Source: Ostreibacterium oceani (lineage in GTDB: Bacteria > Pseudomonadota > Gammaproteobacteria > Cardiobacteriales > Ostreibacteriaceae). Taken from it: DNA of 64,000 bases. Of this stretch, positions 42,903 through 56,854 are shown piece by piece. Positions within the stretch are counted from its first letter, which is position 1, and each line of letters begins with the position of its first letter. The notes under the pieces are model-generated. The model did no database searches, was not told the origin of the DNA, and worked only from the letters and a program-made list of their open reading frames with translations. Both the position numbers and the translations under genes were made by a program. Location: NCBI RefSeq assembly GCF_009362845.1, contig NZ_WHNW01000001.1:269889-333888 (forward strand), written 5' to 3'.

Positions 42903-43868
42903 ATGCAAACAGACGAATACATTGATATTGAACAGCCGATTGTTGAATTACAAGAAAAAATCCATGAGTTAAAAAAACTCTCTGAAAACAGCGATATTGA
43001 TATTGGCATTGAGGATGAAATGCAGCGCTTAGAAAAAAAATCTCAAGCGCTTACCAAAGAAATTTTCTCAAAATTAACGCCTTGGCAAACTGCCAAGCTA
43101 GCACGGCACCCGTTGCGACCGTATGCGCTAGATTATATTGAAAAAATCTTCACATCATTTAATGAAATACATGGCGATCGCACATTTGCTGACGATAAAG
43201 CTATTGTCTGTGGGATTGCGATGCTCGAGCAACAACCCGTGATGGTTATTGGGCAGCATAAAGGCAGAAGCACCAAAGAAAAAGTTTATCGCAACTTTGG
43301 TATGCCGAGGCCAGAGGGCTATCGCAAAGCGAAACGTGCCATGCATTTAGCTGAGAAGTTTTCATTGCCCATTATCACATTCATCGATACACCCGGTGCT
43401 TATCCAGGTATTGGGGCAGAGGAACGTGGACAAAGCGAAGCGATCGCCGCCAATCTTTATACAATGGCGTCTCTAAAGGTGCCGATAATTTGCACCGTTA
43501 TTGGTGAAGGTGGGTCTGGTGGTGCGCTGGCAATCGGCGTAGGCGACCGTGTTTTTATGCTAGAAAATAGTATTTATTCTGTCATTTCTCCCGAAGGCTG
43601 TGCGTCTATTTTGTGGCGTAGCGCTGAGCACGCCAAGGATGCTGCCGATGCGATGCACATTACAGCAAAAAAACTCCAAGTGCTAGATTTAATCGATGAT
43701 ATTATCCCAGAACCGCTAGGCGGCGCACACCGAGATATTGATGAAACGGCAGCGGCCATCAAAAAAACGATTACCAGCGCGTTAGCTGACATTTCAGCCA
43801 TGGATACTGATAGCATGCTTGAAAAGCGCTATACGCGTATTCGCCAGTTTGGATTTTTTGACACTTAA
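42903..43868 (+). CDS. accA: Acetyl-CoA carboxylase carboxyltransferase subunit alpha
   Basis: 321 residues (E. coli 319). N-terminal helix FEQPI-like region ([17 protein letters not shown]), [38 protein letters not shown] and [12 protein letters not shown], then [23 protein letters not shown] and [17 protein letters not shown]. Transfers the carboxyl group from biotin to acetyl-CoA with AccD in fatty-acid synthesis. 12 bases after chpC; its end overlaps tilS. Confidence 0.97.
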   Translation: MQTDEYIDIEQPIVELQEKIHELKKLSENSDIDIGIEDEMQRLEKKSQALTKEIFSKLTPWQTAKLARHPLRPYALDYIEKIFTSFNEIHGDRTFADDKAIVCGIAMLEQQPVMVIGQHKGRSTKEKVYRNFGMPRPEGYRKAKRAMHLAEKFSLPIITFIDTPGAYPGIGAEERGQSEAIAANLYTMASLKVPIICTVIGEGGSGGALAIGVGDRVFMLENSIYSVISPEGCASILWRSAEHAKDAADAMHITAKKLQVLDLIDDIIPEPLGGAHRDIDETAAAIKKTITSALADISAMDTDSMLEKRYTRIRQFGFFDT

Positions 43869-45201
43869 TCTAGCAAAAACCATCAAGCCGTTTATTAGCA
43901 CGGCTAGCAGGCGTATCGTTGTCGCGTATAGTGGCGGTCGAGATTCGCATGTATTGTTGCATGCAATAGCAGCGCTCCGCCAAACGGCGGGTTTTTCGTT
44001 GCCAATTGTTGCCATCCATATCAACCATCGATTGCATCCTGATGCGGATGCTTGGGTGGTTCATTGTCGGCAAGTCTGTGCGGCATTATCGTTACCTTTT
44101 ATTACCGAAACCGTACTATCGCGTCCAAAAACAGGGGAAAGCATTGAGAGTTTTGCTAGGAAAGCACGCTATCAATTAATCGCAACGCACCTTAAAGCGG
44201 GCGATATTTTTGTCAGTGCGCACCACCAGCGCGATCAAGCGGAGACGTTTTTGCTACAGTTGATGCGCGGTGCAGGGCTTGATGGATTGTGCGCAATGCC
44301 GTTAGTGCGCCCGTTTTCTATGGCAACGATTGATGGCAATTTGCCCCAAATGCAGCACGATGAAGGGCAACAAACCCAGGCAATTTATCTGCGCCCCCTG
44401 CTGAACACAGCGTACGAAGCAATTGAGCAGTATGCTAAACAGCACCAGTTAACCTATATTACCGACACCAGCAACGCTGATTTGCGATTTAATCGCAATT
44501 ATATTCGCCATTGCGTATTACCCGATTTAACGGTTCGGTTTCCGCATGCAGTAGAATCGATTTGTCGCAGTGTGCAGTGGTTACAAGAGCTTGACGGTGA
44601 GGCGCCTCCTAGCCAATTACGTATCAGTTATCTAGCCAGCTTGTCGAGCATCAAAAGAAAACAAGCCATTAGAGCAGCCATTAAACAAAAAACAGGATAC
44701 GCACTGAGCCAAAACCAAACCGATTACTTGATGACGCATTTTTTCAGTGCAGCCAAAGATAAGCATCCAACACTTACCGTTGGGCCCTATTTAATTAGGC
44801 GATTTAATGATGAGATGGTGGTGACACTGCCAATGCCAGTTGATACAACGGGTTTTCCTGCCCAAAAAATCACCGTTGGCATGCCGTTTTTTACACCAGT
44901 TGGTGCCATACAGTGGCAGGCCGGCGAAGGTGGGCTATCACCAAACCAACCACTACGCGTTGATAAGCTACATTTTTCTGATAAGTTTCGTCCGCATAAC
45001 CGCCGCCACCATCAACCCATTAAAAAACTACTTGCACAGGCACAAATACCACCGTGGATAAGACCGTTTATACCTGGGCTTTATGACAATAAAACATTAG
45101 TGGCTATACCGAGTCTTGGTGTGCATGATGACTTTTTCTCTCAGTCTAAAGATGCGGTATTGCCAAGTTGGCAAGTTGATGAAAAATTTGTTAAACTGTA
45201 A
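43858..45201 (+). CDS. tilS: TilS, tRNA(Ile)-lysidine synthase
   Basis: About 447 residues. No ATG is available before the PP-loop; in-frame TTG codons occur at 43819, 43849 and 43858. The last gives MTLNLAKTI, resembling the E. coli opening, and overlaps accA by 11 bases; 43819 overlaps by 50. PP-loop is [13 protein letters not shown], followed by [39 protein letters not shown] and [13 protein letters not shown], with a C-terminal substrate domain. It converts the wobble C of tRNA(Ile2) to lysidine, an essential step. accA-tilS order is conserved in gammaproteobacteria. Confidence 0.92.
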   Translation: MTLNLAKTIKPFISTASRRIVVAYSGGRDSHVLLHAIAALRQTAGFSLPIVAIHINHRLHPDADAWVVHCRQVCAALSLPFITETVLSRPKTGESIESFARKARYQLIATHLKAGDIFVSAHHQRDQAETFLLQLMRGAGLDGLCAMPLVRPFSMATIDGNLPQMQHDEGQQTQAIYLRPLLNTAYEAIEQYAKQHQLTYITDTSNADLRFNRNYIRHCVLPDLTVRFPHAVESICRSVQWLQELDGEAPPSQLRISYLASLSSIKRKQAIRAAIKQKTGYALSQNQTDYLMTHFFSAAKDKHPTLTVGPYLIRRFNDEMVVTLPMPVDTTGFPAQKITVGMPFFTPVGAIQWQAGEGGLSPNQPLRVDKLHFSDKFRPHNRRHHQPIKKLLAQAQIPPWIRPFIPGLYDNKTLVAIPSLGVHDDFFSQSKDAVLPSWQVDEKFVKL

Positions 45202-45235
45202 CCCCTGACTTAGGGCGCTTAGGTAGGGTGTTTAG

Positions 45236-46974
<1,739 letters not shown>

Positions 46975-46975
<1 letters not shown>

Positions 46976-47814
46976 TGCAACTATGTCACTTTAAGGCAGG
47001 CATTGATCAGCCATTTTTTCTCATTGCGGGTCCATGTGTTCTCGAATCAAAGGCGCTTGCTTTTGAGACGGCAGACTACTTGCAACAAATAACAACGGAA
47101 CTGGGCATTCCGTTTATTTATAAATCGTCATTTGATAAGGCGAATCGTTCTTCTGTACAGAGCTATCGTGGGCCGGGCCTTGAAAAAGGGTTACAGATTT
47201 TAGAAGCAGTCAAATCAACGTTTAACGTACCAGTGCTCACCGATGTCCATGACGACACACCGCTCGCTGAGGTTGCCAGCGTGGTAGATGTCTTGCAAAC
47301 GCCGGCTTTTTTGTGCCGTCAGACCAATTTTATCCAGCGAGTCGCGAGTTTCGGAAAGCCCGTCAATATTAAAAAAGGTCAGTTTTTATCGCCGTGGGAA
47401 ATGCAAAATATCACGGAAAAAGCACAGGCAACGGGTAATAAGCAAATCATGGTTTGCGAACGAGGAACGAGTTTTGGTTATAACAATTTAGTGTCAGATA
47501 TGCGGAGTTTGGCGATTATGCGGCAAACGAATTGTCCGGTTGTCTTTGATGGCACGCATTCTGTTCAGCTGCCTGGCGGACAAGGCAAAGCCTCTGGCGG
47601 CCAACGCGAATTTGTGCCTGTGTTGACACGGGCAGCGGTTGCGGCGGGTGTTGCAGGCTTATTTATGGAAACACACCCCAACCCTGATAAAGCGCTATGT
47701 GACGGCCCCAATGCGTGGCCACTAGACCAAATGCACGCCCTGTTGCGTACATTAAAAACAATCGATGAGACGATTAAGCGCCAACCGCTTCCTGAAACCA
47801 TTTATTTATCGTGA
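46975..47814 (+). CDS. kdsA: KDO-8-phosphate synthase
   Basis: 279 residues from ATG 46975, overlapping the pyrG stop (TGATG) with GGGGAGGG upstream. [65 protein letters not shown] and [12 protein letters not shown] are family signatures. Condenses arabinose-5-phosphate and PEP in the first step of KDO synthesis for lipopolysaccharide, which marks the organism as having an outer membrane. Confidence 0.97.
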
Positions 47815-49116
<1,302 letters not shown>

Positions 49117-49248
49117 CGCGTTTAGTTGGCGCTCTGTCTAGCGCTGTGTCTAGCGATGGGCTTGGCTATGGGCTTGGCTACGTGAATGGTTATAGTTGCA
49201 GTATTTCGTCAATAGGTTGTCATCACTTTTGTTTGCATAGGAGAAAAA

Positions 49249-49578
49249 ATGAAGCGCTTACTAAAAACGTCAATAGGGTTTAGTTTATTCGTCTTATCCT
49301 TAGGCGTGCTTGTGGTGGCAAATTACCATGTATGGAAACAAGACCAAGTGTACGAGCAAGAAATACGAGATTTGCAACAACAGCTGTCATTGCAACAGCA
49401 AGAGAATGAAAAAATTGCCGATATTAATGACCGCCTAAAGCAAAAAATAGACAGTCTAAAGCTAGGCAGCTATGAAATGATAGAGGAAGAAGCCAGAACT
49501 GGGTTTGGTATGGTTGGTGAAGATGAAACCTTTTTTCATTTTAAGCAGCCAGACAGCGACGAACCGCCGCAAAAATAA
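49249..49578 (+). CDS. ftsB: FtsB, division septum protein
   Basis: 109 residues: short cytoplasmic start (MKRLLKTS), one membrane segment (IGFSLFVLSLGVLVVANYHVW), then a Gln/Glu-rich coiled coil (EQEIRDLQQQLSLQQQENEKIADINDRL) and the conserved EEEARTGFGMVGEDETFFHF end. Partner of FtsL and FtsQ in the divisome. The eno-ftsB gap (about 130 bases) is filled with imperfect short repeats (GCTCTGTCTAGCGCTGTGTCTAGC-like halves) and no gene. Confidence 0.92.
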   Translation: MKRLLKTSIGFSLFVLSLGVLVVANYHVWKQDQVYEQEIRDLQQQLSLQQQENEKIADINDRLKQKIDSLKLGSYEMIEEEARTGFGMVGEDETFFHFKQPDSDEPPQK

Positions 49579-49651
49579 TCTATACCAAGAATTGCCGTAT
49601 CGTTTATACTGCTTTCTTCTTATCAGTTAACTAAATAAATATCAAAATAAA

Positions 49652-51019
49652 ATGACAATCCAGTTCAAGGCAATAAAACAAAATCTCATTATCCTGTGTC
49701 TGTTTGTTTTTGTGAGTGGCGGTATAGGGATGGCGACTGAACAGATAGAAAATAACGCGTCTGACAAGCCATCCCCAAAAACGACAAAAGAAGCGACAAA
49801 GGAAACCACAAAGGAAAATGCACAGGAAACCGTGCAAGAAGCCGTGCAAGAAAATTCGCAATCATCCGAGGCTAACCAGCCACCAGAAACCCACAATCAA
49901 CCTCAGGCTATACCGGTGATGGTCGTGGAGATTGCTCCAGCGGCTGCGCACACCAGAGCGACATTTCCAGGGCGTGTTTCTGCCTATCGACGGGCTGAAG
50001 TCCGCGCACAGATCACAGGGATCGTCAAAACGCGGGATTTTATCGAAGGTTCAGCAGTCGCTGCGGGCGATACGCTATTTACCATAGAAGACGAGAGTTT
50101 ATCCGCTATTTTGCGCGCTCGCGAGGCAGATGTGGCACAAGCCAAAGCCAGCTACGAGCTAAGCCAGCAAACGATTAAGCGTTACCAAGAGCTACTAAAA
50201 ATGGGTGCAGTCAGCCGCCAAGAATTTGATCAATTTAGCGCACAAAATAAGCAAGCCAAAGCCGCCTTAGCCCAAGCCAGCGCCAACCGAGATTTGGCAA
50301 AAATTAACCTAGGCTATGCGACCGTTGTCGCACCGATTGCTGGGCGTATTGATCAAGCATTAGTTACAGAGGGGGCATTGGTTAATGCCAATACAACGCA
50401 GCTTGCAACGATTGAACAGATTGATAAAGTCAATGTGGATTTTACCCAATCCAAGGGCGACCCGAGTCACCTACAAAGCCAATTCCAGCGTGATAATATT
50501 ACGGTCAATATAGTTGATGCCAGTGGGGAAATAATCGCCGAGAACGGGGAATTACAATTTGCCAGTCAACGTGTCGATGAAGCGACAGGCTCGGTTAGAC
50601 TGCGTGCAGTATTTGAAAACCCAGATAAAGTTTTGCTACCCAATATGTTTGTGCGAGTACAAATCAGTCAAACACTGGATGAGAAGGTGATTAAATTGCC
50701 ACAGTCGGCCGTTGCGATAGGTCCGAATGGCCCTTTCGTCTATCAGGTTGAAAATCAGAAATTAAAACAAACGCCTGTGGTGTTGGGTGAGATGGATGAA
50801 GCATCATTTATTATTGAATCAGGATTAGCAACGGGTGCGCGCATTGCTATACAAGATGTCACAGGCGCGTTGCGGTCACAAATGCCTGTTATGGGTTTGA
50901 CGGCTGAGGAGTTTGCTCAAATGCAGGCATCAGCAGCGCCGCCAAGCGAGCCCACAAACCAGCCTCCAAGCCAAGGCGAAAACTCGCTTGAACCAGCAAA
51001 TACGGACGAGTCAAACTAA
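49652..51019 (+). CDS. RND efflux periplasmic adaptor (AcrA-like)
   Basis: 455 residues. N-terminal signal or anchor (LIILCLFVFVSGGIGMA), then a 60-residue low-complexity linker with KETTKENAQETVQEAVQEN repeats, then the membrane-fusion core: FPGRVSAYRRAEVRAQITGIV, FIEGSAVAAGDTLFTIEDE, a long hairpin of helices (QAKASYELSQQTIKRYQELLKMGAVSRQEFDQF), GYATVVAPIAGRIDQALVTEGALV and a C-terminal beta barrel. It links the pump to the outer-membrane channel. No clear lipobox, unlike many AcrA homologues. Its stop overlaps the pump start by one base. Confidence 0.9.
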   Translation: MTIQFKAIKQNLIILCLFVFVSGGIGMATEQIENNASDKPSPKTTKEATKETTKENAQETVQEAVQENSQSSEANQPPETHNQPQAIPVMVVEIAPAAAHTRATFPGRVSAYRRAEVRAQITGIVKTRDFIEGSAVAAGDTLFTIEDESLSAILRAREADVAQAKASYELSQQTIKRYQELLKMGAVSRQEFDQFSAQNKQAKAALAQASANRDLAKINLGYATVVAPIAGRIDQALVTEGALVNANTTQLATIEQIDKVNVDFTQSKGDPSHLQSQFQRDNITVNIVDASGEIIAENGELQFASQRVDEATGSVRLRAVFENPDKVLLPNMFVRVQISQTLDEKVIKLPQSAVAIGPNGPFVYQVENQKLKQTPVVLGEMDEASFIIESGLATGARIAIQDVTGALRSQMPVMGLTAEEFAQMQASAAPPSEPTNQPPSQGENSLEPANTDESN

Positions 51020-54000
51020 TGGCACAGTTTTTTATTGATAGACCTCGCTTTGCTTGGGTGATTGCTTTATTGATTTTAATCGCGGGTTATATTGCGCTAA
51101 CAAATACGGCAGTTTCTGCTTATCCCAATATTGCACCGCCCAATGTAACTATCCAGGCGGTTTATCCAGGCGCTGCCGCAAAAACGATTGAAGACACGGT
51201 GACCACCGTGATTGAGTCAGAAATGACCGGCATTAAAGGATTAAAATACGTAGAGTCCACCTCGAGCAGAGCAGGTACAGCAACCATCAATTTAACCTTT
51301 GAAACAGGTACCGATATTGATTTGGCGACATTGGCCATCCAAAATCGCCTCAAGCGTGTCGAAGCAAAACTACCCACCCCTGTCATAAACCAAGGGCTTC
51401 AGATTGGAAGTCAGCGTCGAGATTTTTTGATGGTGATTGCCTTATATTCCCCCAACGGCACTTACAACCAGTATGATTTGGGTGATTATATTGACGAGTA
51501 TATCTTGCAAGATATTCAGCGGTTATCTGGTGTTGGGTCAGCACAGCTTTTCGGCTCAACTTATGCCATGCGTATTTGGATTGATCCACAAAAAATGTAT
51601 GCCTTTGGCGTGACGCCCAATGATATTATCAGCGCCATACGTGCGCAAAATGCGCAATTAGCGACGGGCGAATTAGGCGCATTGCCAGCGCCACCTGGAC
51701 AACAAATTAACGCAACTATTTTAGTGCCGTCACAGATTGCTAACGTAGAGGCCTTTGGTGAGGTTGTTGTGCTATCAAGCGATAGCGGCGCAACCGTAAG
51801 AATCCGAGACATTGGTCGAGTTGAGCTGGGGGCAGAAAGCTATGCAACCAAATTGATTTTAAATGGTCAACCCGCATCGGCTTTTGCCGTCAGGCTAAGT
51901 AATTCAGGCAATGCCTTAGCAACGGCAGAAGCAGCCAAAGCCAAAATGGCGGAACTATCCGCATTTTTCCCAGACGACATGGCGTGGATTGTCCCCTACG
52001 ATACCTCGTTGTTTGTTGACATTGCGGTTAATGAAGTCAAACTGACGCTAATCGATGCTATTCTGTTGGTTACGCTGGTTATTTTTGTTTTTTTACAAAG
52101 CTGGCGCTCAACAATTATCCCACTAATTGTGGTGCCAATTTCTTTGCTCGGTGCGGTGCTTGCTATTTATAGCTTTGATTTTTCAATTAATCTACTTACG
52201 CTATTTGCGATGGTTTTGGTCATTGGTATTGTTGTCGATGACGCCATATTGGTGGTGGAAAACACGGTTAGAATTATCGACCAAGAAGGGCTTACGCCTT
52301 ATCAAGCCACTAAAAAATCGCTAAAACAAATCACAGGCGCCGTGATTGGGACAACCGCCGTATTATTTGCGGTATTTATCCCCAGCGCATTTATCCCAGG
52401 CACGACTGGAGAAATTTATAAGCAATTTGCCTTAACCATTACGATGTCGGTGGCGATTTCGAGTTTTTTAGCATTATCGCTAGCGCCAGCGATGGCACAA
52501 ATGTTATTAAAGCCCAAAAAAACAACGCCAGGTGTCTTATTAAGGCCGTTCGTATTGCTGGGCAATGGATTTAATTTGGTATTAGAGAAAATTACAAACG
52601 GGTATATTTGGTTGGTTAGGGGCATTTTGACTAAAGTCGGTATGGTATTTATGCTGTTGGTTTTTGCAGGGGTACTTGCAAGCATAACCATACTGTATCA
52701 AAAACTCCCCAAGAGCTTTTTGCCCGCTGAAGACCAGGGGTTTATTGTGGTGTTAGGACAGTTGCCAGCGGGTGCAACCCTAGAACGAACGCAAGCCTTT
52801 TCCAAACAATTAGATGACTGGTTTTTGGCCTTGCCTGAGGTAGAAAATACCATTACTGTCAATGGGTTTAGTTTTTTTGGTGTCGGTCAAAATGTGATGA
52901 TCAGCTTTATTGACTTAAAGCCATGGGATGAACGAATTGCCAACGGCTGGCGTAGTGCCGATGAACTGATTAATTTCGCCAATACTCCACAAGGGATTTG
53001 GCAATTCTCTGGACAAGGGTTTGGTTTTGCGCTGAACTTGCCCCCGATACCCGGCCTCGGCAATACAGATGGCTTTTCGCTCAATTTGCAAAATCGCACA
53101 AACGATGCAGCGTTGCTGGATGCTGCCGTTGGGCAGCTACTACAGGCACTTAGTGCCGATGGTCGCGTGCTTGGTCCACGGGTCAATGCGCTGGCGCCAA
53201 TTCCACAAATACAAATCGACATCGATCGAGACAAAGCACAAACGTTAGGGATTGATATTGGTGAGTTGAACTTCACGTTGCAGGCGGCTTTGGGGGCATC
53301 CTATGTTGATGACTTTGTTGACCAAGGGCGTATTCGCCAAGTTTGGGTTCAGGCAGACAGCGATACGCGCTCATCGATCAATAACATTATGGAATTACAA
53401 ATTCGAAATCGTACTGGCGGACTGGTCAAGCTCAAAGAAATCGCCGATTACCAATGGGTACAAGGCCCTGCTGCACTCAATCGATTTAATGGGTTGTCTT
53501 CGGTAGCGGTGACAGGTAGCCCCGCACCAGGGCTAAGCTCAGGAGATGTTTTGGCATTAGTTGAAGCGCTTGCTGCTAAACTACCTCAGGGCATTAGTTA
53601 TGAGTGGTCAGGCACGTCACTCGAAGAAAAAACCTCAGGGAATATCGCATTAGTTATTTTTGTTTTTTCGTTGGTGGTAGCATTTTTGGCGTTGGTTGCA
53701 CTCTATGAAAGCTGGAGTATTCCTGTGGCGGTCATTTTGGTTGTGCCATTGGGTGTTTTGGGGGCGGTTTTAGCCGTGACTTGGCGCGGTTATCCAAATG
53801 ATGTTTATTTTACTATTGGATTAATTTCTATTATTGGGCTTGCGACCAAAAATGCAATTGTTATTGTTGAATTTTGTCTTGATTTGCAAAAAGAAGGGAT
53901 GCATCTCCGCGATGCGATTATTACAGCCTGTCGACAACGTTTTCGCCCCGTTATTATGACATCGATGGTGTTTATACTAGGCGTGATGCCGCTTGTGTTT

Positions 54001-54189
54001 TCAGAAGGCGCAGGCGCTGCCAGTCGTCGCGCAATCGGTACTGGCGTTTTAGGCGGTATGCTGAGTGCGACCACACTGGTGATTTTATTCGTTCCTGTTT
54101 TTTATTATCTTATCCGTTGGTTAATCCCTGCTAAACCGAATAAAGCGCTGATGAATCAACCTAATTTTAGTGAAACCCATGAAACCTAA
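51019..54189 (+). CDS. RND efflux pump, inner-membrane transporter (AcrB/HAE1 family)
   Basis: 1056 residues, twelve membrane segments and two large periplasmic loops. MAQFFIDRPRFAWVIALLILIAG opening; proton-relay acidic residues in IGIVVDDAILVVENT (membrane segment 4) and the Lys in IGLATKNAIVIVEF (segment 10). PNIAPPNVTIQAVYPGA, TDIDLATLAIQNRLK and ILGVMPLVFSEGAGAASRRAIGTGV are family features. Exports hydrophobic compounds or drugs driven by protons. Overlaps the outer-membrane gene by 11 bases. Confidence 0.95.
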   Translation: MAQFFIDRPRFAWVIALLILIAGYIALTNTAVSAYPNIAPPNVTIQAVYPGAAAKTIEDTVTTVIESEMTGIKGLKYVESTSSRAGTATINLTFETGTDIDLATLAIQNRLKRVEAKLPTPVINQGLQIGSQRRDFLMVIALYSPNGTYNQYDLGDYIDEYILQDIQRLSGVGSAQLFGSTYAMRIWIDPQKMYAFGVTPNDIISAIRAQNAQLATGELGALPAPPGQQINATILVPSQIANVEAFGEVVVLSSDSGATVRIRDIGRVELGAESYATKLILNGQPASAFAVRLSNSGNALATAEAAKAKMAELSAFFPDDMAWIVPYDTSLFVDIAVNEVKLTLIDAILLVTLVIFVFLQSWRSTIIPLIVVPISLLGAVLAIYSFDFSINLLTLFAMVLVIGIVVDDAILVVENTVRIIDQEGLTPYQATKKSLKQITGAVIGTTAVLFAVFIPSAFIPGTTGEIYKQFALTITMSVAISSFLALSLAPAMAQMLLKPKKTTPGVLLRPFVLLGNGFNLVLEKITNGYIWLVRGILTKVGMVFMLLVFAGVLASITILYQKLPKSFLPAEDQGFIVVLGQLPAGATLERTQAFSKQLDDWFLALPEVENTITVNGFSFFGVGQNVMISFIDLKPWDERIANGWRSADELINFANTPQGIWQFSGQGFGFALNLPPIPGLGNTDGFSLNLQNRTNDAALLDAAVGQLLQALSADGRVLGPRVNALAPIPQIQIDIDRDKAQTLGIDIGELNFTLQAALGASYVDDFVDQGRIRQVWVQADSDTRSSINNIMELQIRNRTGGLVKLKEIADYQWVQGPAALNRFNGLSSVAVTGSPAPGLSSGDVLALVEALAAKLPQGISYEWSGTSLEEKTSGNIALVIFVFSLVVAFLALVALYESWSIPVAVILVVPLGVLGAVLAVTWRGYPNDVYFTIGLISIIGLATKNAIVIVEFCLDLQKEGMHLRDAIITACRQRFRPVIMTSMVFILGVMPLVFSEGAGAASRRAIGTGVLGGMLSATTLVILFVPVFYYLIRWLIPAKPNKALMNQPNFSETHET

Positions 54190-55684
54190 TTTGCACGTTT
54201 TATCTGTCTTTGTCGGTCTGTTGGCGGGCGTTATGACAGGGTGTACGAATTTAACACCGCAATTTCAGCGTCCTGAATTGCCTGTGGCCGATCAATTCAC
54301 CAGACAGCCCATCAATAAATCCACCAGCCAAACCGAGGTATCAAGCGTAGATGCACAGGCCTTTTCTTTAGTGGGTTGGCAACAGTTTTTTAATGACGAA
54401 GTCGCGCAGCAATTAATTACGCTGGCCCTAGCCAATAACCGTGATTTAGCTATTGCGGCAGCAAATGTCGCCGAAATGAAAGGGTTGTATCGCATCCAGC
54501 AAAGTGAAAACCACCCACGGTTTACGAGTAATCTCGACAGCACGGTCAGCCGACCGAGTGTTAACGTAACGGGTTCGGATGAAATAACCAGACAATATGG
54601 CGCGCAAATTGGCCTCGTTTCGTATGAAATTGATTTTTGGGGACGGGTGGCGAGTTTGCGTGAGGCGGCGCTCGCTGACTATTTTTCACAGATTGCGGCA
54701 CAAAGAGCGACGCGAATTAATGTGATTGCAGAGACAGCAAATGCGTATTACGCGTGGCTGATGGCCGCAGAAACGTTGGCGTTGGCCGACAAAACACTGG
54801 CGAATCGCCGCGAATCACTGAAACTAATTGAAGCGAGAAATTCTGTGGGCCTTGCCTCACAACTCGATGTCACACAAGCGCAAATTGCAGAATCCAGTGT
54901 TAAAAGCCAAAAAGCCAACGCACAAAGAAACCTAGCCGCATTATCGGCAGTGCTGACCCAATTAATTGGTAAGCCAATTGACGACCTATTAGATCCCACC
55001 GAATCATTAGCGACACAGGTGCTGAATTTGGATATCCCAGATGGCTTATCGACCGAGGTATTGCTGGGTCGCCCTGATATTATTCAGGCTGAATTCGCAC
55101 TAAAAGCCGCCAACGCAAGAATCGGGGCGGCACGCGCTGCATTTTTCCCACAGATTAATTTGCTGGGGAGCGGTGGTTTTGCGAGTGCTTCGTTAGACAA
55201 TTTGTTTGAATCAGATGCGTTGACTTGGTCATTTGCACCCAGCTTGCGTTTGCCACTGTTTAATCAGCAGATTGACGCAAATTTGTCGGTAGCTGAAGCA
55301 CGCAATCAAAAAGCGGTGGCGGAATATGAAAAAGTAATACAGACGGCATTTGCAGAAGTTTATACGCAGTTACTCGCGAGAAAAGCCCTTGCCGATGAGC
55401 GCCAAGCGCAACAAGACTTGGTGGCAGCTGAGAAAAAGCGGCTGCGCTTATCGAAAGCGCGATACGAAGCTGGCCTTGCCAGTTATTTACCCGTACTAGA
55501 AGCCCAACAAGCATTATTTGCAGCGGAACAAAGTTTACTTGCGATACAAAAAGATCTGCTCAGCGCCAACATCATGCTGTACAAAGCATTAGGTGGCGCA
55601 GACCAAGAGAACCCATCCCCGAAAAAACCATCCCAAAAAAACGCAGCTCAAGCGCATGAAGCAGCGAATAAAGCAGCGAAATAA
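54179..55684 (+). CDS. Outer-membrane efflux lipoprotein (OprM/NodT family, TolC-like)
   Basis: 501 residues from ATG 54179; a GTG at 54170 would add three. Signal with lipobox MTGC (about residue 22). Two tandem outer-membrane efflux domains with long helices: ALANNRDLAIAAANVAEMKGLYRIQQSENHP and ALKAANARIGAARAAFFPQINLLGSGG, and AYYAWLMAAETLALADKTL. Forms the trimeric exit duct of the tripartite pump encoded just upstream. The last 30 residues are charged and repetitive (PKKPSQKNAAQAHEAANKAAK). Confidence 0.92.
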   Translation: MKPNLHVLSVFVGLLAGVMTGCTNLTPQFQRPELPVADQFTRQPINKSTSQTEVSSVDAQAFSLVGWQQFFNDEVAQQLITLALANNRDLAIAAANVAEMKGLYRIQQSENHPRFTSNLDSTVSRPSVNVTGSDEITRQYGAQIGLVSYEIDFWGRVASLREAALADYFSQIAAQRATRINVIAETANAYYAWLMAAETLALADKTLANRRESLKLIEARNSVGLASQLDVTQAQIAESSVKSQKANAQRNLAALSAVLTQLIGKPIDDLLDPTESLATQVLNLDIPDGLSTEVLLGRPDIIQAEFALKAANARIGAARAAFFPQINLLGSGGFASASLDNLFESDALTWSFAPSLRLPLFNQQIDANLSVAEARNQKAVAEYEKVIQTAFAEVYTQLLARKALADERQAQQDLVAAEKKRLRLSKARYEAGLASYLPVLEAQQALFAAEQSLLAIQKDLLSANIMLYKALGGADQENPSPKKPSQKNAAQAHEAANKAAK

Positions 55685-55819
55685 GCAGCACGTAACGAAT
55701 CAACCTACGAAGACTAAATTTTATCGCATGATAATCAACTTTACATTTAATAATCAATATACTGGAATAAGAGGTGCTTAGCGTAATGACTGCTTAATGT
55801 CATGGCGTGAAAATAAATT

Positions 55820-56293
55820 ATGTCCATTGAAATAGAACGAAAATTTTTGATAGTCAATCAAGCGTGGCGTAGCCACATCAAAGAAGATCAGCATATTACC
55901 CAAGGCTATATCAAAACGGAAGATGCAACGGTCCGGATTCGCTGTTATCACGATGATAAAACAGGACTAATTACCGTCAAAGGTAAACGTGAAGGCATCT
56001 CTCGACTAGAGTTTGAATACCCAATACCCTACACAGATGCCCAAGAAATGCAGGAAAAACTATGCCAGTCTCGTTTAGTCGAAAAAACGCGTCACCTGAT
56101 TGAATATCACGGCATGTTATGGGAATTGGATGAATTTCATGGGGATAATGAAGGACTTTTTATTGCTGAGATTGAGCTATCAGCGGTTGACCAACCCTTT
56201 GATTTGCCTGATTGGGTCGGTGAAGACGTGAGTTTTGATAGCAAATATCGTAATTCTCGGCTCTGTGTTTTTCCCTATAAAGACTGGGAATAA
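55820..56293 (+). CDS. CYTH-domain triphosphate tunnel protein
   Basis: 157 residues. Begins MSIEIERKFLI, the EIERKFL motif of CYTH enzymes, with charged strands IKTEDATVRIRCY, GLITVKGKREGISRLEFEY, ELDEFHGDNEGLFIAEIEL and DVSFDSKYRNSRL forming the tunnel. Bacterial short members are inorganic triphosphatases; an adenylate cyclase role is unlikely at this length. Single gene, about 130 bases after the efflux operon. Confidence 0.9.
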   Translation: MSIEIERKFLIVNQAWRSHIKEDQHITQGYIKTEDATVRIRCYHDDKTGLITVKGKREGISRLEFEYPIPYTDAQEMQEKLCQSRLVEKTRHLIEYHGMLWELDEFHGDNEGLFIAEIELSAVDQPFDLPDWVGEDVSFDSKYRNSRLCVFPYKDWE

Positions 56294-56310
56294 CGGGTTT
56301 ATCTTTAGGG

Positions 56311-56805
56311 TCAGTTGTCTAGGGAGTTGACGCGATGGATGGGTTGCTGTAATTCGTTTTTTGTATTTTCTTTTACCCATTGTGTCGTGCCTTGGGCGGT
56401 TTCTTTTTTCCAAAAAGGGGCTTGGTGTTTGAGTAATTCCAGCAAGTGTTGGGTCGCTTGTGTCGCATTGGCGCGATGCCCAGCGCACGCTGATATAACG
56501 ACCAGAGCCTCGGTGGGCGTGACATGCCCGACACGGTGTGCGATAACCAGTTGATTAAGCGAAAAATCGTTGATGGCTGCTTCTCCCATGGTGCGCAAGA
56601 CGTTTTCTGTCATGGTTGGGTAATGGTGGATTTCCATCGCCGTAACGGCGCCATCCTCGCGGTAGTCTCGCATGTAGCCAATAAATATCGACTGAGCGCC
56701 CGTGATTGGCATAATCGGCTGGGTTTGTTTGATTAATGCATAAGGGTCAAAGGTAGCGTCACACAGTGTAATGCAAAGGGCAGACTGGTCTGTTAGGCGA
56801 GTCAT
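56311..56805 (-). CDS. moaE: Molybdopterin synthase catalytic subunit MoaE
   Basis: 164 residues. MoaE motifs: GAQSIFIGYMRDYREDGAVTAMEIHHYP, IAHRVGHVTPTEALVVISACAGHRANA and LLKHQAPFWKKET with the active-site lysines. With MoaD it inserts sulfur into cyclic pyranopterin monophosphate to give molybdopterin. Convergent with the CYTH gene and 49 bases downstream of moaD. Confidence 0.93.
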   Translation of the reverse strand: MTRLTDQSALCITLCDATFDPYALIKQTQPIMPITGAQSIFIGYMRDYREDGAVTAMEIHHYPTMTENVLRTMGEAAINDFSLNQLVIAHRVGHVTPTEALVVISACAGHRANATQATQHLLELLKHQAPFWKKETAQGTTQWVKENTKNELQQPIHRVNSLDN

Positions 56806-56854
56806 TTGCTTGTAGGTGAATTTTTAGCGGGCACGCAGGCAACCTCAACCACCC

